A stretch of DNA of 64,000 bases from Calycina herbarum (GCA_001414485.1 LLEY01000154.1:1-64000), one strand, 5' to 3'. Positions 32,418 to 45,527 are shown, counted from the first letter of the stretch. Notes: generated from the sequence alone by a model not told the origin. Translations and numbers: made by a program.

Positions 32418-33311
32418 TCCATAAATTAGGTACCTCCATCGAAACCGCCAGGGCCTAAAAAGGGGTGTTCATCTAGAGATATTTGAGTTGCGATCCAATC
32501 GATCAAGCTTATCGTAAATCAAGCCTTGTAAAAGAAGACTTGAAGTTTTCCAAATTTAGAGATATCGACTGGACCGGAAAAGCGGCAGTGAAACACTTTA
32601 GGTCGTGCCTTCCTCTCTTGGTAGTTCGTTGTTTCAAGTTTCCAAGGCGATTCAAGTCTAGAAACTTAACAGTTTAAAATATTGACAAAGGTAGCTTAGA
32701 ATAATCATGCTCGGTTCTCCCAACTCTCTGGTTTAATACTCCGGATATTGAGAGAGCTATATGTTACCGCCGCTTTTATTGTGACTCGCGACTCCTGGAG
32801 ACCTACACAAAATGCCGCTAAGCCACTTTCAAACTATAGCTTTTACAACCTCCGCACGCTTCCCAACCTTCTGCCACCTTTCCGGCTCATCATCAACTTG
32901 AGCCCTGCGATCTCATCGCGGGAGTTCTTTCTTGTATTTTGAGTCACGTCTTTAAATCGCAGAGGCGATATCTTCGTCGCACAAAACCCGCGTCATCCAC
33001 CGATCGGTAAGATCGCTTTTAAAGCTCACGATAGCTTCGCTGACAAGAAACCCAGCTTTCCTTCTTCAAGTCTGCTTCGAGTAACAACGTCAAAGCGATA
33101 TTCGCCGACGTTGCAATCCCAAAGTTTCAATCTCGCCTCTATTCCCAGCAGACGCAACTTCAATCAAGACGAGACACACACACACTGCGCAAATACTACT
33201 CGAGATTCCATATCCATCGGAAAAATCAGCTCTCCGTGTCAAGCCGTCCTTGTCCGACATTCAGATAGATCCACAAAAGCACTCCGCGAAACCAAACCAG
33301 AACGACTCGCT
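32418..33311. other. Intergenic region
   Basis: Presumed promoter and 5' leader of the 2EXR gene. A weak GCGGCAGTGAAACACTTTAGG match to the dispersed repeat lies near 32581. Confidence 0.35.
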
Positions 33312-34426
33312 ATGTCGGATCCAACAAACGAGGAAACCGATAACTCAACTTCCGGCAGAGGCCCCAACTTCCATGAATTCCGTAAACTTGCTCCCGAGGT
33401 AGGTACTCTCCGAGTTCTTTTTTCCTCTTCTAAGTTGTTTAGGAGTGTTCAGACACAGTTTCCTCTTCAGACAGCTCACATCCTCCTCTCATAACCCTGT
33501 TTCCTCCTCAATTTCCTCAAACATACTTCTAGAAAGGGCAATACTAACTCCGAGATCACCTGCAGCTTCGGCTGAAAATATGGGCTCTCGCCGGACCCGA
33601 TGCCAGAGTCGTGGAGGTTATTTACAGTATGCATAGCCATCTAGTCAAAGGAAGGTGGTTCTGCAATCCCGACAGTTACCCTTCCCCTTGCGGACTCCTC
33701 GGTGCAAACAAAGAATCGAGAGGAGAGTTCCTGAGATTTTGGCTTCCATTACACCCCATCGCGAAGGCAGTAACCGACAACGAGGAACAAGACGATGAAC
33801 GCATCGAACGAAACTTGCCGGTGTCACGAATTGGCCATTTCAACTCTCAAATCGATACCTTGTATGTGGGATTTGGAGGCTTAGAACCCAACGCTTGGCC
33901 TTTCACTCTGTTCGAAGCTCTGGAATGTCCTGCGCTGAAAGATCTTCGCTACTTGGCCTGGTCGGTAGAGGAATTTAAATTCGCCCATGTCTATAAGTAC
34001 GAATTAGGTGCGGAGTATACGGGACGCAAGGAACTGTTCTCTAATGCTGTGAGTTTGTCTGAGGACAACTGGTATATTAGAAGAAGCTTTCGAAATCTCA
34101 GGGAGTTCTCGGTCGTACTCAACGATACGGCCAAGAACGGCACTATTCTCCCTCTCACTACGAAAGTTGATATCAATCAGTCAACAGAAGATCGTTACGC
34201 TTACCAGGATTCTATGGCTTATACATTTAGAATTGTTTGCAAGCGTTTGAGGCTTTTGAAGAAAATGAACGAGGACCCGGCCGCTTGGATATACTTTTAC
34301 TTTGGGCTGCCTATTACTGTCAAATCAATCGTTAGGGTTCCTCGCACAGGATCGACAGATAGACGGGAGGAGCTGCTAATGGACTTGGAAGTGACGTTGC
34401 GGCAGGTATGGTCGAAAGTGGACTAA
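33312..34426 (+). CDS. 2EXR-domain protein
   Basis: Two exons, 33312-33398 and 33566-34426, give 315 aa. The intron (33399-33565, 167 bp) splits the signature itself: FHEFRKLAPE | LRLKIWALAGPDARVVEV, the FxxFxxLPxEIRxxIW...RVVEV pattern of the 2EXR family. GLLGANKESRGEFLRFWLPL follows and is the second conserved block. After that come IDTLYVGFG and a charged, mostly helical remainder with NLREFSVVLND and WIYFYFGLP. No signal peptide or TM. The family is large in filamentous ascomycetes and its function is not known. Two broken tandem relatives follow at 34952 and 36476. The intron is almost identical to one in the GH47 gene at 41508 and is absent from both relatives. Confidence 0.85.
33399..33565 (+). 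repeat. Introner-like element, copy 1 (whole intron)
   Basis: This intron matches 42475-42642 from donor (GTAGGTACTCTCCGAGT) to acceptor. The match includes a 27-base identical block (33519-33545 against 42595-42621) and the branch region TACTAACTCCGAGATC. Lengths are 167 and 168 bp. Confidence 0.8.
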
Positions 34427-34951
34427 GCGTTGCTCGCAAATGGGGTACATAAGGATTGAGAATTGTATGGTGGACTGTAATAGTACTGTACAATGCAACA
34501 ACAAGTATAATCTTCAAATAATCTTTCAATGTTGTGTGGAAATGCCAAAGTAGCTTCCTTCTCATTCTACGGAGAAGAATATTCGTCAGCCAATGAGAGG
34601 TCACCTAAAATTCGACCCTGTCGCTTACGTGCTAACGCGTCTCGATTACCCCTCATCCTTCAACTACCGATACCCTCGTATCGCAAGATAGCTTCACGCT
34701 CCGTTTGCAAGTCAGCAGCCACTACCCGGGGAGTACGAACTCGTAACTGACCAAGAGTAGAATCTCTCTGCTCTGTATCCCCGATTGTTCAACTAAAACT
34801 CGGAAACTTCAATTGTCCTAAACGGCTACAACAATTATTTGTATATTATCTTTATACTCCTAGAATTGTTAGGGCAATTGTAGAATAGAAAGCGCGAGGG
34901 GCCTACAGCCACGAAATCTTGTAACCCCTGGTGCCACCACGATTCTTCACG
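34427..34951. other. Spacer between 2EXR copies
   Basis: No gene is supported. A short inverted pair, CAATTGTCCTAA and TTAGGGCAATTG, lies at about 34810-34880. Confidence 0.35.
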
Positions 34952-35824
34952 ATGTCCTCGATCTACAAGAAAGGCTGCACCCAAAAACTCACAGCTGATG
35001 ATGACGCTGTCTTTCACTTCTTCCCTAAGCTCCCAACGGAAATACGACTAAAAACTTGGTCCCTTGCACCACCTGACGATCGAGTCATCGAGATAAATTT
35101 CTCTGTGTATACACAAAGATGGCTTGTGTAGGAGAGAAGCTACAATGTTTATGGACTTCTCCGCGCGAATAAGGAATCGAGAGCGGAATACCTCCGGAGG
35201 TGGCTCCTTTTATTTCCTATTTCCCAAAGAATGGGGATTGAACCGGACGAGGCACACTTCAATACTAAACTCGACACAATTTACTTGGGCCCCAAGGACG
35301 ATGAGGATGACATAACGAATGGCATGACTATGAACGTGTTCCGATCTTTGGCTTGCCCTGCTTTGAAGAATCTGAAGTACCTTGCCTGCGATGAGTATGA
35401 GTTAGATGTACAGTTGAATCGTGTCATTCACCGATTAGCATGGACCTTTTTACCAGAGGAACACTGGGATTATGTTAGAATTCCCCCAAATCTCCGGGAG
35501 TTCGCTGTTGTCATCAATGACTTTGGAGTGACGCATCCCCGTCCAATACCCGGTACAATTCGAGTTAGGCACGCAGATCCAGCCAAAATTAGTGATAGGT
35601 TTGACAGACTAAACTCAGATCCTAATGAGTGGCTGTACCTGTTCCTCGGTCTTCCATACACTCCAAAAATCATCGAAAGGGGACTTTTTTTTCGCCAACG
35701 GGCAGCATTTATTTCTAGAAACGGTGAAGCAATACAAGGAACTTGGTTTCAGTGGACGATGAATTCATTTTGGTTTTTTTTCCACCCCCAAAATACGAAT
35801 ATTGAGATGGTTCACAATAAATGA
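34952..35824 (+). pseudogene. 2EXR-domain gene with one in-frame stop
   Basis: A 291-codon frame from MSSIYKKGC to MVHNK, interrupted only by TAG at 35129-35131 (context QRWLV*ERSYNVYGLL). The 2EXR block is FHFFPKLPTEIRLKTWSLAPPDDRVIEI, uninterrupted by any intron. The second block is GLLRANKESRAEYLRRWLLL. Downstream parts (LDTIYLGPKDD, NLREFAVVINDFG, WLYLFLGLPYTPKIIE) align with the gene at 33312. The stop is where the relative has a Gly/Arg-rich loop, so a single C to T change could have produced it. It is a fresh pseudogene, or a readthrough gene. Confidence 0.75.
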
Positions 35825-36475
35825 GCCAGATGTACGTTCACCCTTTTCCCACCTGAAAGTACCTCGCAAATGGTTTTGTCCAAGGGGCCATAGGATTTTA
35901 CTTCAAAACGCACACTATTCCCATATTGTTTCGGAGATAGGCGAACCAACTGTATCTTATTGTTTATGTACCAAAGTATTTCCATCATGGAAGCAGCGAA
36001 ATATGGAGAAATTATGTTGTGTTGTTTTGGGGTGCTTCTGAAAATGAAAAGGTGTGTGCATTCCGAAACGAAGTGAGAGGGCTACCTTTCAGTTAAGAGA
36101 AAGGACTTGATTTTATTATCTTAAGAGCTTTTCTCTACATTCTATGGTTTACACAATGCACCAAAGATACTTGTGGGAAGATACCCAGATTCGTAAGTGG
36201 ATAGGTGGGTTCAGGAACTCTGGTTGGTGGAAGATGAAGACCTTTACTATAATTTCTTGAAGCTGGACTTCAACCGTATTCTTAGGAAATTCACCTTGCA
36301 AAGCACCCTGGTAAATCAAAGAGCAATCTACTCGCCGTGCCATTATTTTCCGTAGGTGAATTACACATCGTCAATTAGTGCCCCACTTTATGTCTTTCAC
36401 AAGGTATTCAAGCAACCTTCAACTCGCCCTTCAACTTCCAACTTCAACAGAGTTCATGCAAAAAACAAGTCCACT
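35825..36475. other. Spacer between 2EXR copies
   Basis: No feature recognised. Confidence 0.3.
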
Positions 36476-36672
36476 ATGGCTTCGAACAGTACCAAAGACC
36501 TCTCTTCCACATCATCCACTGCCGAAGTCGAACTATCAAACCATAGATAAGCCCAACCGAGCCATTATCCGTTTTCCATCCTTTCCCGAAACTCCCAACA
36601 GAATGCGGACTCATGATATGGCATCTAGTTGAAGGAGAGGATCGGGTTGTGAAAGTCGAGCCATCATACTGA
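36476..36672 (+). pseudogene. 2EXR N-terminal fragment, frameshifted
   Basis: ATG 36476 gives MASNSTKDLSSTSSTAEVEL, then stops. In another frame, from about 36560, the 2EXR signature is plain: SVFHPFPKLPTECGLMIWHLVEGEDRVVKVEPSY, ending at TGA 36670-36672. Cys replaces the usual Ile/Leu after PTE. The downstream two thirds of the gene are missing or unrecognisable. Third member of the tandem series, again without the intron. Confidence 0.65.
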
Positions 36673-36701
36673 GAAATTTTGCAGAGGACGACAAGCTTCT
36701 T

Positions 36702-37064
36702 TTGTTCCATGAGTGGGTAATGTGGGGCGATGAATATTTTAAATTGTTTAGCAGGACGCTTTACAAGCGTGCTGTTGAGACCAGGAGAGGAGAACTAGTT
36801 GGTGAGAGTCATGGGGGATTTAGGGGTTTTGCAAAATTGTCAAGGCCTTTGACTTTTCGCTTACAAAGATGTGTGTGTAAAACGAAGAGATGCATCCAAA
36901 GACAGACCGAGGAGTGTTCTCCGACACCCGAGAGAAGTGTTCCAGTCCCAGAGATCTCCGAGGTCAAAGAGAGGGGCTGGAGAACGAAGTTGAAGGCCGC
37001 ATGGGTGCGAGTTAAGGACGTCACAAAAGGAAAATTGCGGTCAATACCTCGGGGAAGGAAATGA
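36702..37064 (+). CDS. Basic hypothetical protein or tail of the preceding pseudogene
   Basis: A 120-codon open frame rich in Arg and Lys, with HEWVMWGDEYFKLFSRTLYKR at the start and a strongly basic end (KDVTKGKLRSIPRGRK). It is preceded by an acceptor-like ATTTTGCAG at 36676-36684, so it might be a downstream exon of the 2EXR fragment. No domain recognised. Low confidence that it is a gene. Confidence 0.3.
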   Translation: MFHEWVMWGDEYFKLFSRTLYKRAVETRRGELVGESHGGFRGFAKLSRPLTFRLQRCVCKTKRCIQRQTEECSPTPERSVPVPEISEVKERGWRTKLKAAWVRVKDVTKGKLRSIPRGRK

Positions 37065-37210
37065 GATGTTGCTGAAGCGTCGAGGGATTGAGGTGTATCT
37101 GGCTCTGCAAAAACTCAGAAAAATTGCCGAATTTCGAACTATCTCTTTTGTTTCTTGTCTTGCTTCCCCTAACCACTTGAATTTAAAACATCTGGGTTCG
37201 TGGTGGACAT

Positions 37211-37372
37211 GAAAAGCAGCAGTAATTACTTCAGGTTCGCACCTGCCTACCGTGCTCTTTGTTCCAACTTTCTAGGGTAATGCAAGTAGATTTTTATCTC
37301 AATCTAGAACAATCAAAGACTCCAGATAATACCAGAAAGTTGGAACAACAAGAGGTTCTTACTACCGCTTTC
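37211..37372 (+). repeat. Dispersed MITE-like repeat, complete copy (162 bp)
   Basis: Left part GAAAAGCAGCAGTAATTAC, then TTCAGGTTCGCACCTGCC and TTGTTCCAACTTTCTAGGG. Right part CCAGAAAGTTGGAACAACAA, then TTACTACCGCTTTC, which is the left part in reverse. Clear inverted-repeat structure; no coding frame. Confidence 0.65.
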
Positions 37373-37959
37373 ATGACACATCGCGAACCCCTTATTAAGC
37401 GAGGACATCCCACCACTATCCCAAAAAGCAAAACAATTTCCATCTCTGAACCACAACTGCACAAAAGAGTGTACATAGAAAGCGTTCCCAGAATTTAAGG
37501 CTTGCATCCTTTCTAAGAACTCTAACAGGAAGAATAAAAGTGGGTAAGCCGTACTCAAGTCAGAGCACGCACACCACAACGACCCTTGTGCCAAATGGGC
37601 CAAATCACAAAAGAGAATGCCTGCCAACGAATCAGATAGAACAGGGCAGGCAGGAATGTGGGATAATCCCGTGAGTTTTTCTCATGACCAGGACTAGAAT
37701 CGAAGTCTTAAGTTTGTTGACCACACTGTCTTCACAATTTTCTGCTCAGCAAGAACTGCAAAATTGAAAAATGGTCATTGGTATCCAAAATTGTATACAG
37801 ACGCCCAAGGATAAAACCTCATAAAGACCAGGAAGCCTCCCCCAATTTCTAATACTGCGCCAAACTCCAAAGCCAAAAAGTTCTATAGAAAATGCAGGCC
37901 CACCATCTGACGCAAGAGTGATTGAAAATTATTTGAACTTCTCCCAAAAGAGGTTCAAT
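37373..37959. other. Intergenic region
   Basis: 3' flank of the syntaxin gene. No gene is supported. Confidence 0.35.
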
Positions 37960-39139
37960 TCATGGTGGTACATTCTCATCTACCGGAGGCGGTGCTACGT
38001 CTGGCTCACTATGCTTCTTCGGTTTCACCACCAGTAAAATAACCATCCCCACAACCAATAATATCAACAAAAAGATGATTCTCCGCTTCGTGCCCTTTTT
38101 CTGGTACCCCGAGGCAACGTTTAACTCCTTATCCGCAGCCTTGACGTCCGTCGCCATTCTTTCCACGTTATAGTCTATTCGATCGAGCATTGTTCCTTGG
38201 TCGATGATCATGCTTTGGAGTTCTTTGAAGATGTCTGCTAGTTCGATGATGCCTTGGGCGATGTCGGTGATTTCTCGTTCGCGTTGCATTATGGCTGCGT
38301 CGTTGGAGGTTAGTTGCATTTGGGAGGTTTGTTGGAGGGCGGATTCGGAGTAGGATTTGTCGGCGTCGGATTCGAGGATTGAGGGGTCGGTGTAGTTATT
38401 GTACAAAGGGGTTGAGGATCGATCGATTTGTGGATTCATGCCACTTAGGCCTCGTAATTCTATTCCATATTAGCATTGGTTTTTGGGAAGATGGCCATAA
38501 TTTCCACACTTTTCAAATAAGCACTCTGCTTCTTCCTAAACCCGGCGCTGGCTTCCTGCACCCTTCCTGCCAAGGATATCTGTATATTCCGGGCCATGGT
38601 TTCTTCTCCCTTACTGATGCCCCCAGTTTGGTTTGCTTCCCGGACCAGCATTTCGACCCTCTGAATAGCCTTCTGGCAATCGTGAAATCCTTTGGTGATA
38701 TCCTGAGTGAGGTGTTCAATTTCTCCTTCCTCCCTCCGCTTGACTTCCTCGTCATCGAATCCTGGTAGTACATGTTTCTGGTGTAGTTTTTCCAGCTTAA
38801 CGCTCTTGCTTGCTATGTTTGCAAGATATTCCGTAACTTCGTCGCTGATGTCTGCCCACCGCGGTGGCAGCAAATCCATTTCTATTATCGCATCGCCATC
38901 ATCCTCAAATGCGCCGGCAGACATGAGACCCTGCCTCTCCGACCCGCCCCCGATAAAACTATCGCCATAGCCATTTCCAGATGAGGTGCTCGAGTATTTG
39001 GGTTTTTTCGCGGGGTGGTGAGCATATGATTGCCGGTACGAAATGTATCTTTTTCCAAGTTAGTTTGGATTTCTGGGGAAGTCGGGGTGAGAGGTATACG
39101 TGGAGGATGGACATACAGATTGGTGCGGTCGCGCCACAT
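37960..39139 (-). CDS. TLG2: t-SNARE Tlg2 (syntaxin 16 family)
   Basis: Three exons (39117-39139, 38510-39048, 37960-38459) give 353 aa, with introns 39049-39116 and 38460-38509. The splice restores the N-peptide MWRDRTNLYISYRQSYAHH, which in Tlg2 binds the Sec1/Munc18 protein Vps45. Then come a Ser/Gly linker, MDLLPPRWADISDEVTEYL, and an Habc-type helical domain. The Qa-SNARE motif is at about residues 240-300 (EREITDIAQGIIELADIFKE, with the central Gln in FKELQSMIIDQG), followed by a C-terminal membrane anchor (IIFLLILLVVGMVILLVV). It acts in fusion of endosome-derived vesicles with the trans-Golgi. The C-terminal tail after the anchor (about 20 residues, Pro-rich) is usual for this family. 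It is transcribed divergently from calmodulin. Confidence 0.95.
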
Positions 39140-39578
39140 GGCGGACGCAAGTTGAGCTTGCGCTCTCGAGTTTCAATTGATTATTCGCAACAAGAAACTC
39201 GCCTCGAACTCTCTTGGACTATTATTGGGTGTGTGAGGGATGGCGAAGTTGAAAATGGCATGGTGTTGTCTGACAGAGCTCTCCCATCAAGCTGTCGGTG
39301 GAGCCTCAGGCATGACGTGTAATCTGCCTTGTGTGGTTTGGCAGGGGCGACCTGGGCTGATACTGCGGTATGGGGCTGTGCCGGCCGCCGTATGGTTCAG
39401 TGATTCTCCACCGATGTGCTGAAGAGGGAACTCAACACAACAAACGGAAAGTTCGTCCCTTCACTCCAGTGCGATCCTCCAAACATCCACATCTCCAGAT
39501 CCGACCTCCATACCTACACCAAATCGAAATCATCTCCACGACAACAGTCCTTCCCACTCGTTTCCGACCCTAAACACC
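39140..39578. promoter_or_regulatory. Shared intergenic region of TLG2 and calmodulin
   Basis: A 439-bp divergent spacer that must hold both promoters and leaders. No specific site is asserted. Confidence 0.5.
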
Positions 39579-40576
<998 letters not shown>

Positions 40577-41507
40577 ACTGGTCGCTTTTTGCTTTTCTGC
40601 GCGCGCGAGTCTTTAAGCCTGGCATGATTGTTCGTTAAAGAAATCTGCAGAAGGTAGCTGGACTGCTGGATGGGCGGCTAGAAGGGTGGCATGGGCCTAT
40701 GATAACGTTTTCGATGATTACCCCACGGAAAATACAACTCCTACAGTACTTTGAACATCAATTCATGGTTAATGACTTCTTTTTTGGGTTCTGGCCTTCG
40801 TATTCCCTCTCTGCCAATGACTTGCTTTTAGGAAAGAGAAATTGTGGGAGCTGCTCTTTTTGCACCGCTAAGTTGAAGTCTGCAGTTTAGCACATACCGA
40901 GGCAGAATCCAATTCAATTCCTATTGATCCAAAATTTAACCTTAGAATTGAGTGATTCTTGATTTTCACACTTCATTCCTGACTGTAGATTAACTACTGC
41001 TGAGAAGTCTTCAGGGGTTGTCTATTTTATTCCTATCGTGAGAAAAAGTTTGAGAATATTAGAACAGCTGGAACTTCCCCAAACTTAACATGGACGAAGG
41101 ACATAAATTTCCTGACCTAGGCTCTTGACTGGTCTTTCTCAATTGAGCAGGAAGGAAGGAGCTAGGGACTTAGGGAGGGAACCGGAGACTTTAAAGACCC
41201 TGCCAAGGCTCCCGGAAGACCCCCGAAGTACGCCAGGATGCAGCCTTGTCTTGTCACCTCGGTCGCAGTTACAGTATTCAGTGGATTCATGAACACCACA
41301 ACGACAGACATCTCTTCCTTTCTCCTCTCAGAATCGACTTGTCTGTTCCCCAAAACGGTCGCTCCAATTAGTCAACTACTTCACCCAGTTAACTCCCGAA
41401 AATCTTCTTCATTCGCCGCTGCCCAACTGGATATTGGCATGTTGATGCTTGTCTCGAAACGTTCCCAGCTATCCTTCTTCCTACCCGCCACCTGAACCCT
41501 CATTCCA
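40577..41507. other. Intergenic region
   Basis: 3' flank of calmodulin and promoter of the mannosidase. No gene is supported. Confidence 0.4.
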
Positions 41508-43505
41508 ATGGCACCCGTCCGCCGATTACGCATCGTGGTGCTCAGCGCAATATTTACCATCTCGTTCCTCTACTACCTCACTAATGAAGCCGGGGGGTGG
41601 AATTATAGCTATACCTCATATACACCCAGCAGCTCAAACTCGCAGAGTACCAACCCCAATAATGTCCATTGGGTGAAGAAACCAGAACGCTATCCCATCT
41701 CTGAATTTATCCCTCTTCCTACCGGGAGTCCGAAACCTATTCCGAATGTACAGGTCAAACAACCCGTGGAGAGTAAGACACAGAAGGAAGAGAGGTTGAG
41801 GAGGAAAGCGGCGGTTTTAGAGAGCTTTGAACATAGTTGGGAGGGGTATAAGAAGCATGCTTGGTTGAGGGATGAGGTTGCGCCGCTGAGTGGGGCTTAT
41901 AAGGACACATTTGGAGGATGGGCGGCGACGCTTGTGGATAGTTTGGATACGTTGTGGATTATGGGGTTGAAGAGGGATTTTGAAGCTGCGGTGAAAGCTG
42001 TGGATAAGATTGATTTCTCGACGACGGAGGAGAAGGATATTAATGTTTTTGAGACGACGATTCGGTATATGGGTGGCTTTCTTGCCGCTTATGATGTTTC
42101 TGGGGGGAAATATCCAGTTTTACTGAAGAAGGCTGTGGAGGTTGGGGAGCTTTTGATGTGTTGTTTTGATACTCCTAATCGCATGCCAATAACGAGATGG
42201 GATTGGAAGGAATATGTCAAAGGTGCTGCCCAAAAACCCGGAAGAACTCTCGTTTCAGAATTGGGATCTTTGAGTCTCGAATTTACAAGACTGGCACAAC
42301 TCACAGGTGAGGTCAAGTATTACGATGCAATTCAGAGGGTTAGCGATGAATTTGAGAAGAGTCAGAATTCTACCAAGCTTCCGGGAATGTGGCCTGTTAG
42401 TGTTGACCCATCAATACCATCATTCGATACGGACAACATGTTCACGCTGGGTGGAATGAGTGATAGTCTCTATGGTGGGTATTCTCCGAGTCCTTTTTCC
42501 TCTTTCAGGTTGTTTTAGGAGAATTAAGACACCATTTCTTCCTCAGACAACTCACTTCCTCATCACATACCCCTGCTTCCGCCTCATTTTCCTTAAACAT
42601 ACTTCTAGAAAGGGCAATACTGACTCCGAGATCGTCCACTAGAGTATCTCCCAAAGCAATACCTCATTCTGGGTGGATTGGTTGAGCAACCCAAGAAGCT
42701 TTACGAAGGTTTCATTGAAGCTGCCAAGAAGCATATGTTCTTCCGAATATTCAATCCCAAGAACGAGAAATTGACTGTTTCTGGGGATGTTCGCAGAACT
42801 GGAGTAGATCCAAATATTCCGGAATTCAACCTCCAGCCTATGGGCCAACATCTCACTTGCTTTGCTGGTGGCATGGTCGGACTCGCTGCCCGCATTTTCG
42901 ATCGTCCCTCTGAGATTGCTCTCGCTGTCGAACTAACAGATGGTTGTGTTTGGGCATATGACAGCAATCCCAACGGAATTGCCCCCGAGATATTTACAGT
43001 CTTACCCTGTCCCGAGGACGGAGACTGCAAATGGACCGACGAAGTATGGCACGAAGCCCTCTCAATCAACAGTCCCTACCAACAAGGCGTCCCAGAAGCA
43101 CCAAGCACCCGCACCCAACGCCTCACCAAATACGCAGCCGAGCAAAGACTCGCTCCAGGCTTCACATTCATAGCCGATAGACGGTACATTCTCCGTCCTG
43201 AAGCTATCGAATCCGTCTTCATCATGTATCGGGTTACTGGTGAGCAGAAATGGCAGGATGCTGCTTGGAGAATGTTCCAGGCTGTCGAGAAGGTTAGTAG
43301 GACGGACATTGCCGCGGCTGCTATACTGGATATTACTGCTGAGAAGGAGTTGGTGAAGAACGAGCAGGTGGATAGTATGGAGAGTTTTTGGTTGGCGGAG
43401 ACTTTGAAGTATTTTTATTTGTGCTTTGAGGAATTTGGGGTGGTGAGTTTGGATGAGTTTGTGTTGAATACGGAGGCTCATCCGCTAAGGAGGCCGGGAA
43501 GGTAG
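41508..43505 (+). CDS. GH47 class I alpha-1,2-mannosidase
   Basis: Two exons, 41508-42474 and 42643-43505, give 609 aa. The N-terminus is short and cytosolic, followed by a TM signal anchor (IVVLSAIFTISFLYYL, about residues 7-22), so the enzyme is type II and luminal in ER/Golgi. GH47 signatures: KDTFGGWAATLVDSLDTLWIMGL, FETTIRYMGGFLAAYDVSG, LGSLSLEFTRLAQLTG, GGMSDSLYEYLPKQYLILGG (across the splice), HLTCFAGGM, LRPEAIESVFIMYRVTG, ESFWLAETLKYFYLCF and the final LNTEAHPLRRP, where the Thr coordinates calcium. It trims Man9 N-glycans to Man8 or lower. The single 168-bp intron is a copy of the intron in the 2EXR gene at 33312. Confidence 0.95.
42475..42642 (+). repeat. Introner-like element, copy 2 (whole intron)
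   Basis: Donor GTGGGTATTCTCCGAGT, branch ATACTGACTCCGAGATC and acceptor CCACTAG; homologous over its whole length to 33399-33565. It splits the codon for Glu in SLYEYLPKQY. Confidence 0.8.
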
Positions 43506-43917
43506 TTTATAGGAATTGATGGGAATGTGCGTATATCAGACTTCTTGCTTTCTCCTTGGGTCTTCCGGGCAACAATCTGCTATATATCAGTTGTGACATT
43601 TGGCTCAGCTTACAAAAAGAAATATAGCCTTGTTGCCTGATGTGGCTAGCGACAGTTGCTGCCTCTACTGCCAAGACTTTTTCGTTTGTCTATATAGGCA
43701 GCTTGCGCTAGCGCAAAAACCACGTGCGCGGCATTTCCGCAATTTCAAGAATTATTTACGATACCCTCCTTCGAGCTCTCCTCCAACAGCACATCTCTCC
43801 CCGAACGGTACGATACTCTCTTCGGACGGCTTTGCTTCCCACATGAAGGTCCTTTCCGTGACACACGAAGGAGCGACTTGAATCAATCTGTTCGACCTCA
43901 ATCAAACCGCATTCAAA
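43506..43917. other. Intergenic region
   Basis: No gene is supported. Confidence 0.35.
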
Positions 43918-45527
43918 ATGGCGACATTTACGAATACTCAATCCCTATTGGAATCTTTGTTGGACGATATTTTGCTGATGATCTTCGAATGCATCGCTTC
44001 AGAGAGAGATGGCAGCACTGAAATCCGCAAACACCCTTCCACGAAAACACTGTTGAATATCGCTCTATGTTCCCGCCGCATCAACAGCCTGGTTCAACCC
44101 GCTCTGTATAGGAATATCGAAGACCCCTTTCGATGCTCCCGTCTGCAATTATGGCTACGCCTATTAGAAGTCCCTCTTCTTGCGTCTTATGTCAAGGTTC
44201 TCCATACAAATGCCAGCGGTTATCGTAGGGGGTTTGGCCACTTCGTACCATCTTTCACTGAAGAGAATTGGAATCATTTAAAGGCTGAGGTCACAAATAC
44301 GGCTACATCCTCCGAGGACGCTCTAGCATGGTACAGCGCTGTCAAAAAGGGTGAATGGAACGCCTGGGTAGCTCTGGTTCTGTCCCGTCTGTCAAACTTG
44401 GAACAACTAACGATTTTCCAATGGCAAGGTCACAAAAATATAGCTGGAGATCATACTTATCCATGGCTTGCGAAGTTTCTGGCAACGGTAGCTGTCCTCC
44501 AAGATAAGGAAGCTGGTCATCCTCGCGCACTTCCCACTCTTCGAACGGTTCGCATACGATCTAAGGCCGAGGATTATATATTTGTTCTCCGCCGCAGATC
44601 ATGCAATTTCTCAAAATCAAGTCTGTCCAAACCTTCGATGTATCACGTCTAGGCCACAACGAAAAATTCGAGGGGGAATACGATCCAATTGAGCTCGCAA
44701 CTTCCAAGCTAAGCCTGTGCGATCATAACCTCGGAGCCCGATCATCTTTCTATTTCCTCCGCCCTTTTACTGCACTCAAACATCTCAACTACGAATACAA
44801 GTGGCAAAAGATAAATGCACCTGTAGAGGAGAACCCAGCACCTTTCATGGAAGCCTTATCAAACAGTCAATCAACTCTTGAAACTCTACGGGTCAAAATT
44901 GTCGACCAAAGTTACAGGCGTAGGCTCAACTTGGGTTCTCTCATCGGGCTTCAAAGGCTGAGAAACCTTGATATCGATGTTGCGTTACTTACCTGTGTCC
45001 CTCGCGATGTTCAGGGCTCTAACGACGAAATTTTAAAAGCCAATGGCTTTGAGCTTCCTCGGTCGCTTGAATCACTCAATTTGAGAGGAGTCACTGCTGC
45101 TCATCTAGTCAGCCTCTATGAAATGACTTTTAACAAGGAGATTCATACGCCATTCCTCGAATTTCTTGATGTTGGCTGGGGAAGGCCGGTAAAACCTGAT
45201 AAACCAACTCCTGAAGAGCCTCGGTTTTTCCACGAGTCCATTACTGCAAAACAAGCGCATGCTTTCTAGAACCAGTGCCGGTTTGCAGGTGTAGAGATGG
45301 GGTTGAAACGTTGGCATCCAGCTCCGAGGTTTGTTTCTTGGCCTAAACCAAAACGTGCGGAGGTAGTAAAATGGCCAGTCGTATGGGTGGATGAAAGGGA
45401 GGTGGTGGTGCGTTTCGAATATCCGTATGAAGGATACGATATTTGTTGTAATGAACATGGACATAATCCTGAGACATACGACTTTCAGGATGAACGTTCA
45501 TCTTTCCCCCTTCATGCTAGGCATTAG
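43918..45527 (+). pseudogene. F-box-like/LRR protein, copy 1, frameshift and stop
   Basis: Starts MATFTNTQSLLESLLDDILLMIFECI with an F-box-like helix set (LLNIALCSRRINSLVQPALYRNI). It aligns along its length with the intact gene at 47869: SSEDALAWYSAVKKGEWNAWVALVLSRLSNLEQL, RSLESLNLRGVTA, EIHTPFLEFLDVGWG, FEYPYEGYDICCNEHG. A frame change near 44577 (TTATATATTTG) separates AEDY from the continuation ICSPPQIMQFLKIKSVQTFD. A TAG at 45267-45269 interrupts the helix that in the intact copy reads EEACELWDDCKAKGVRMV. Two independent lesions make it a pseudogene. Confidence 0.75.
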
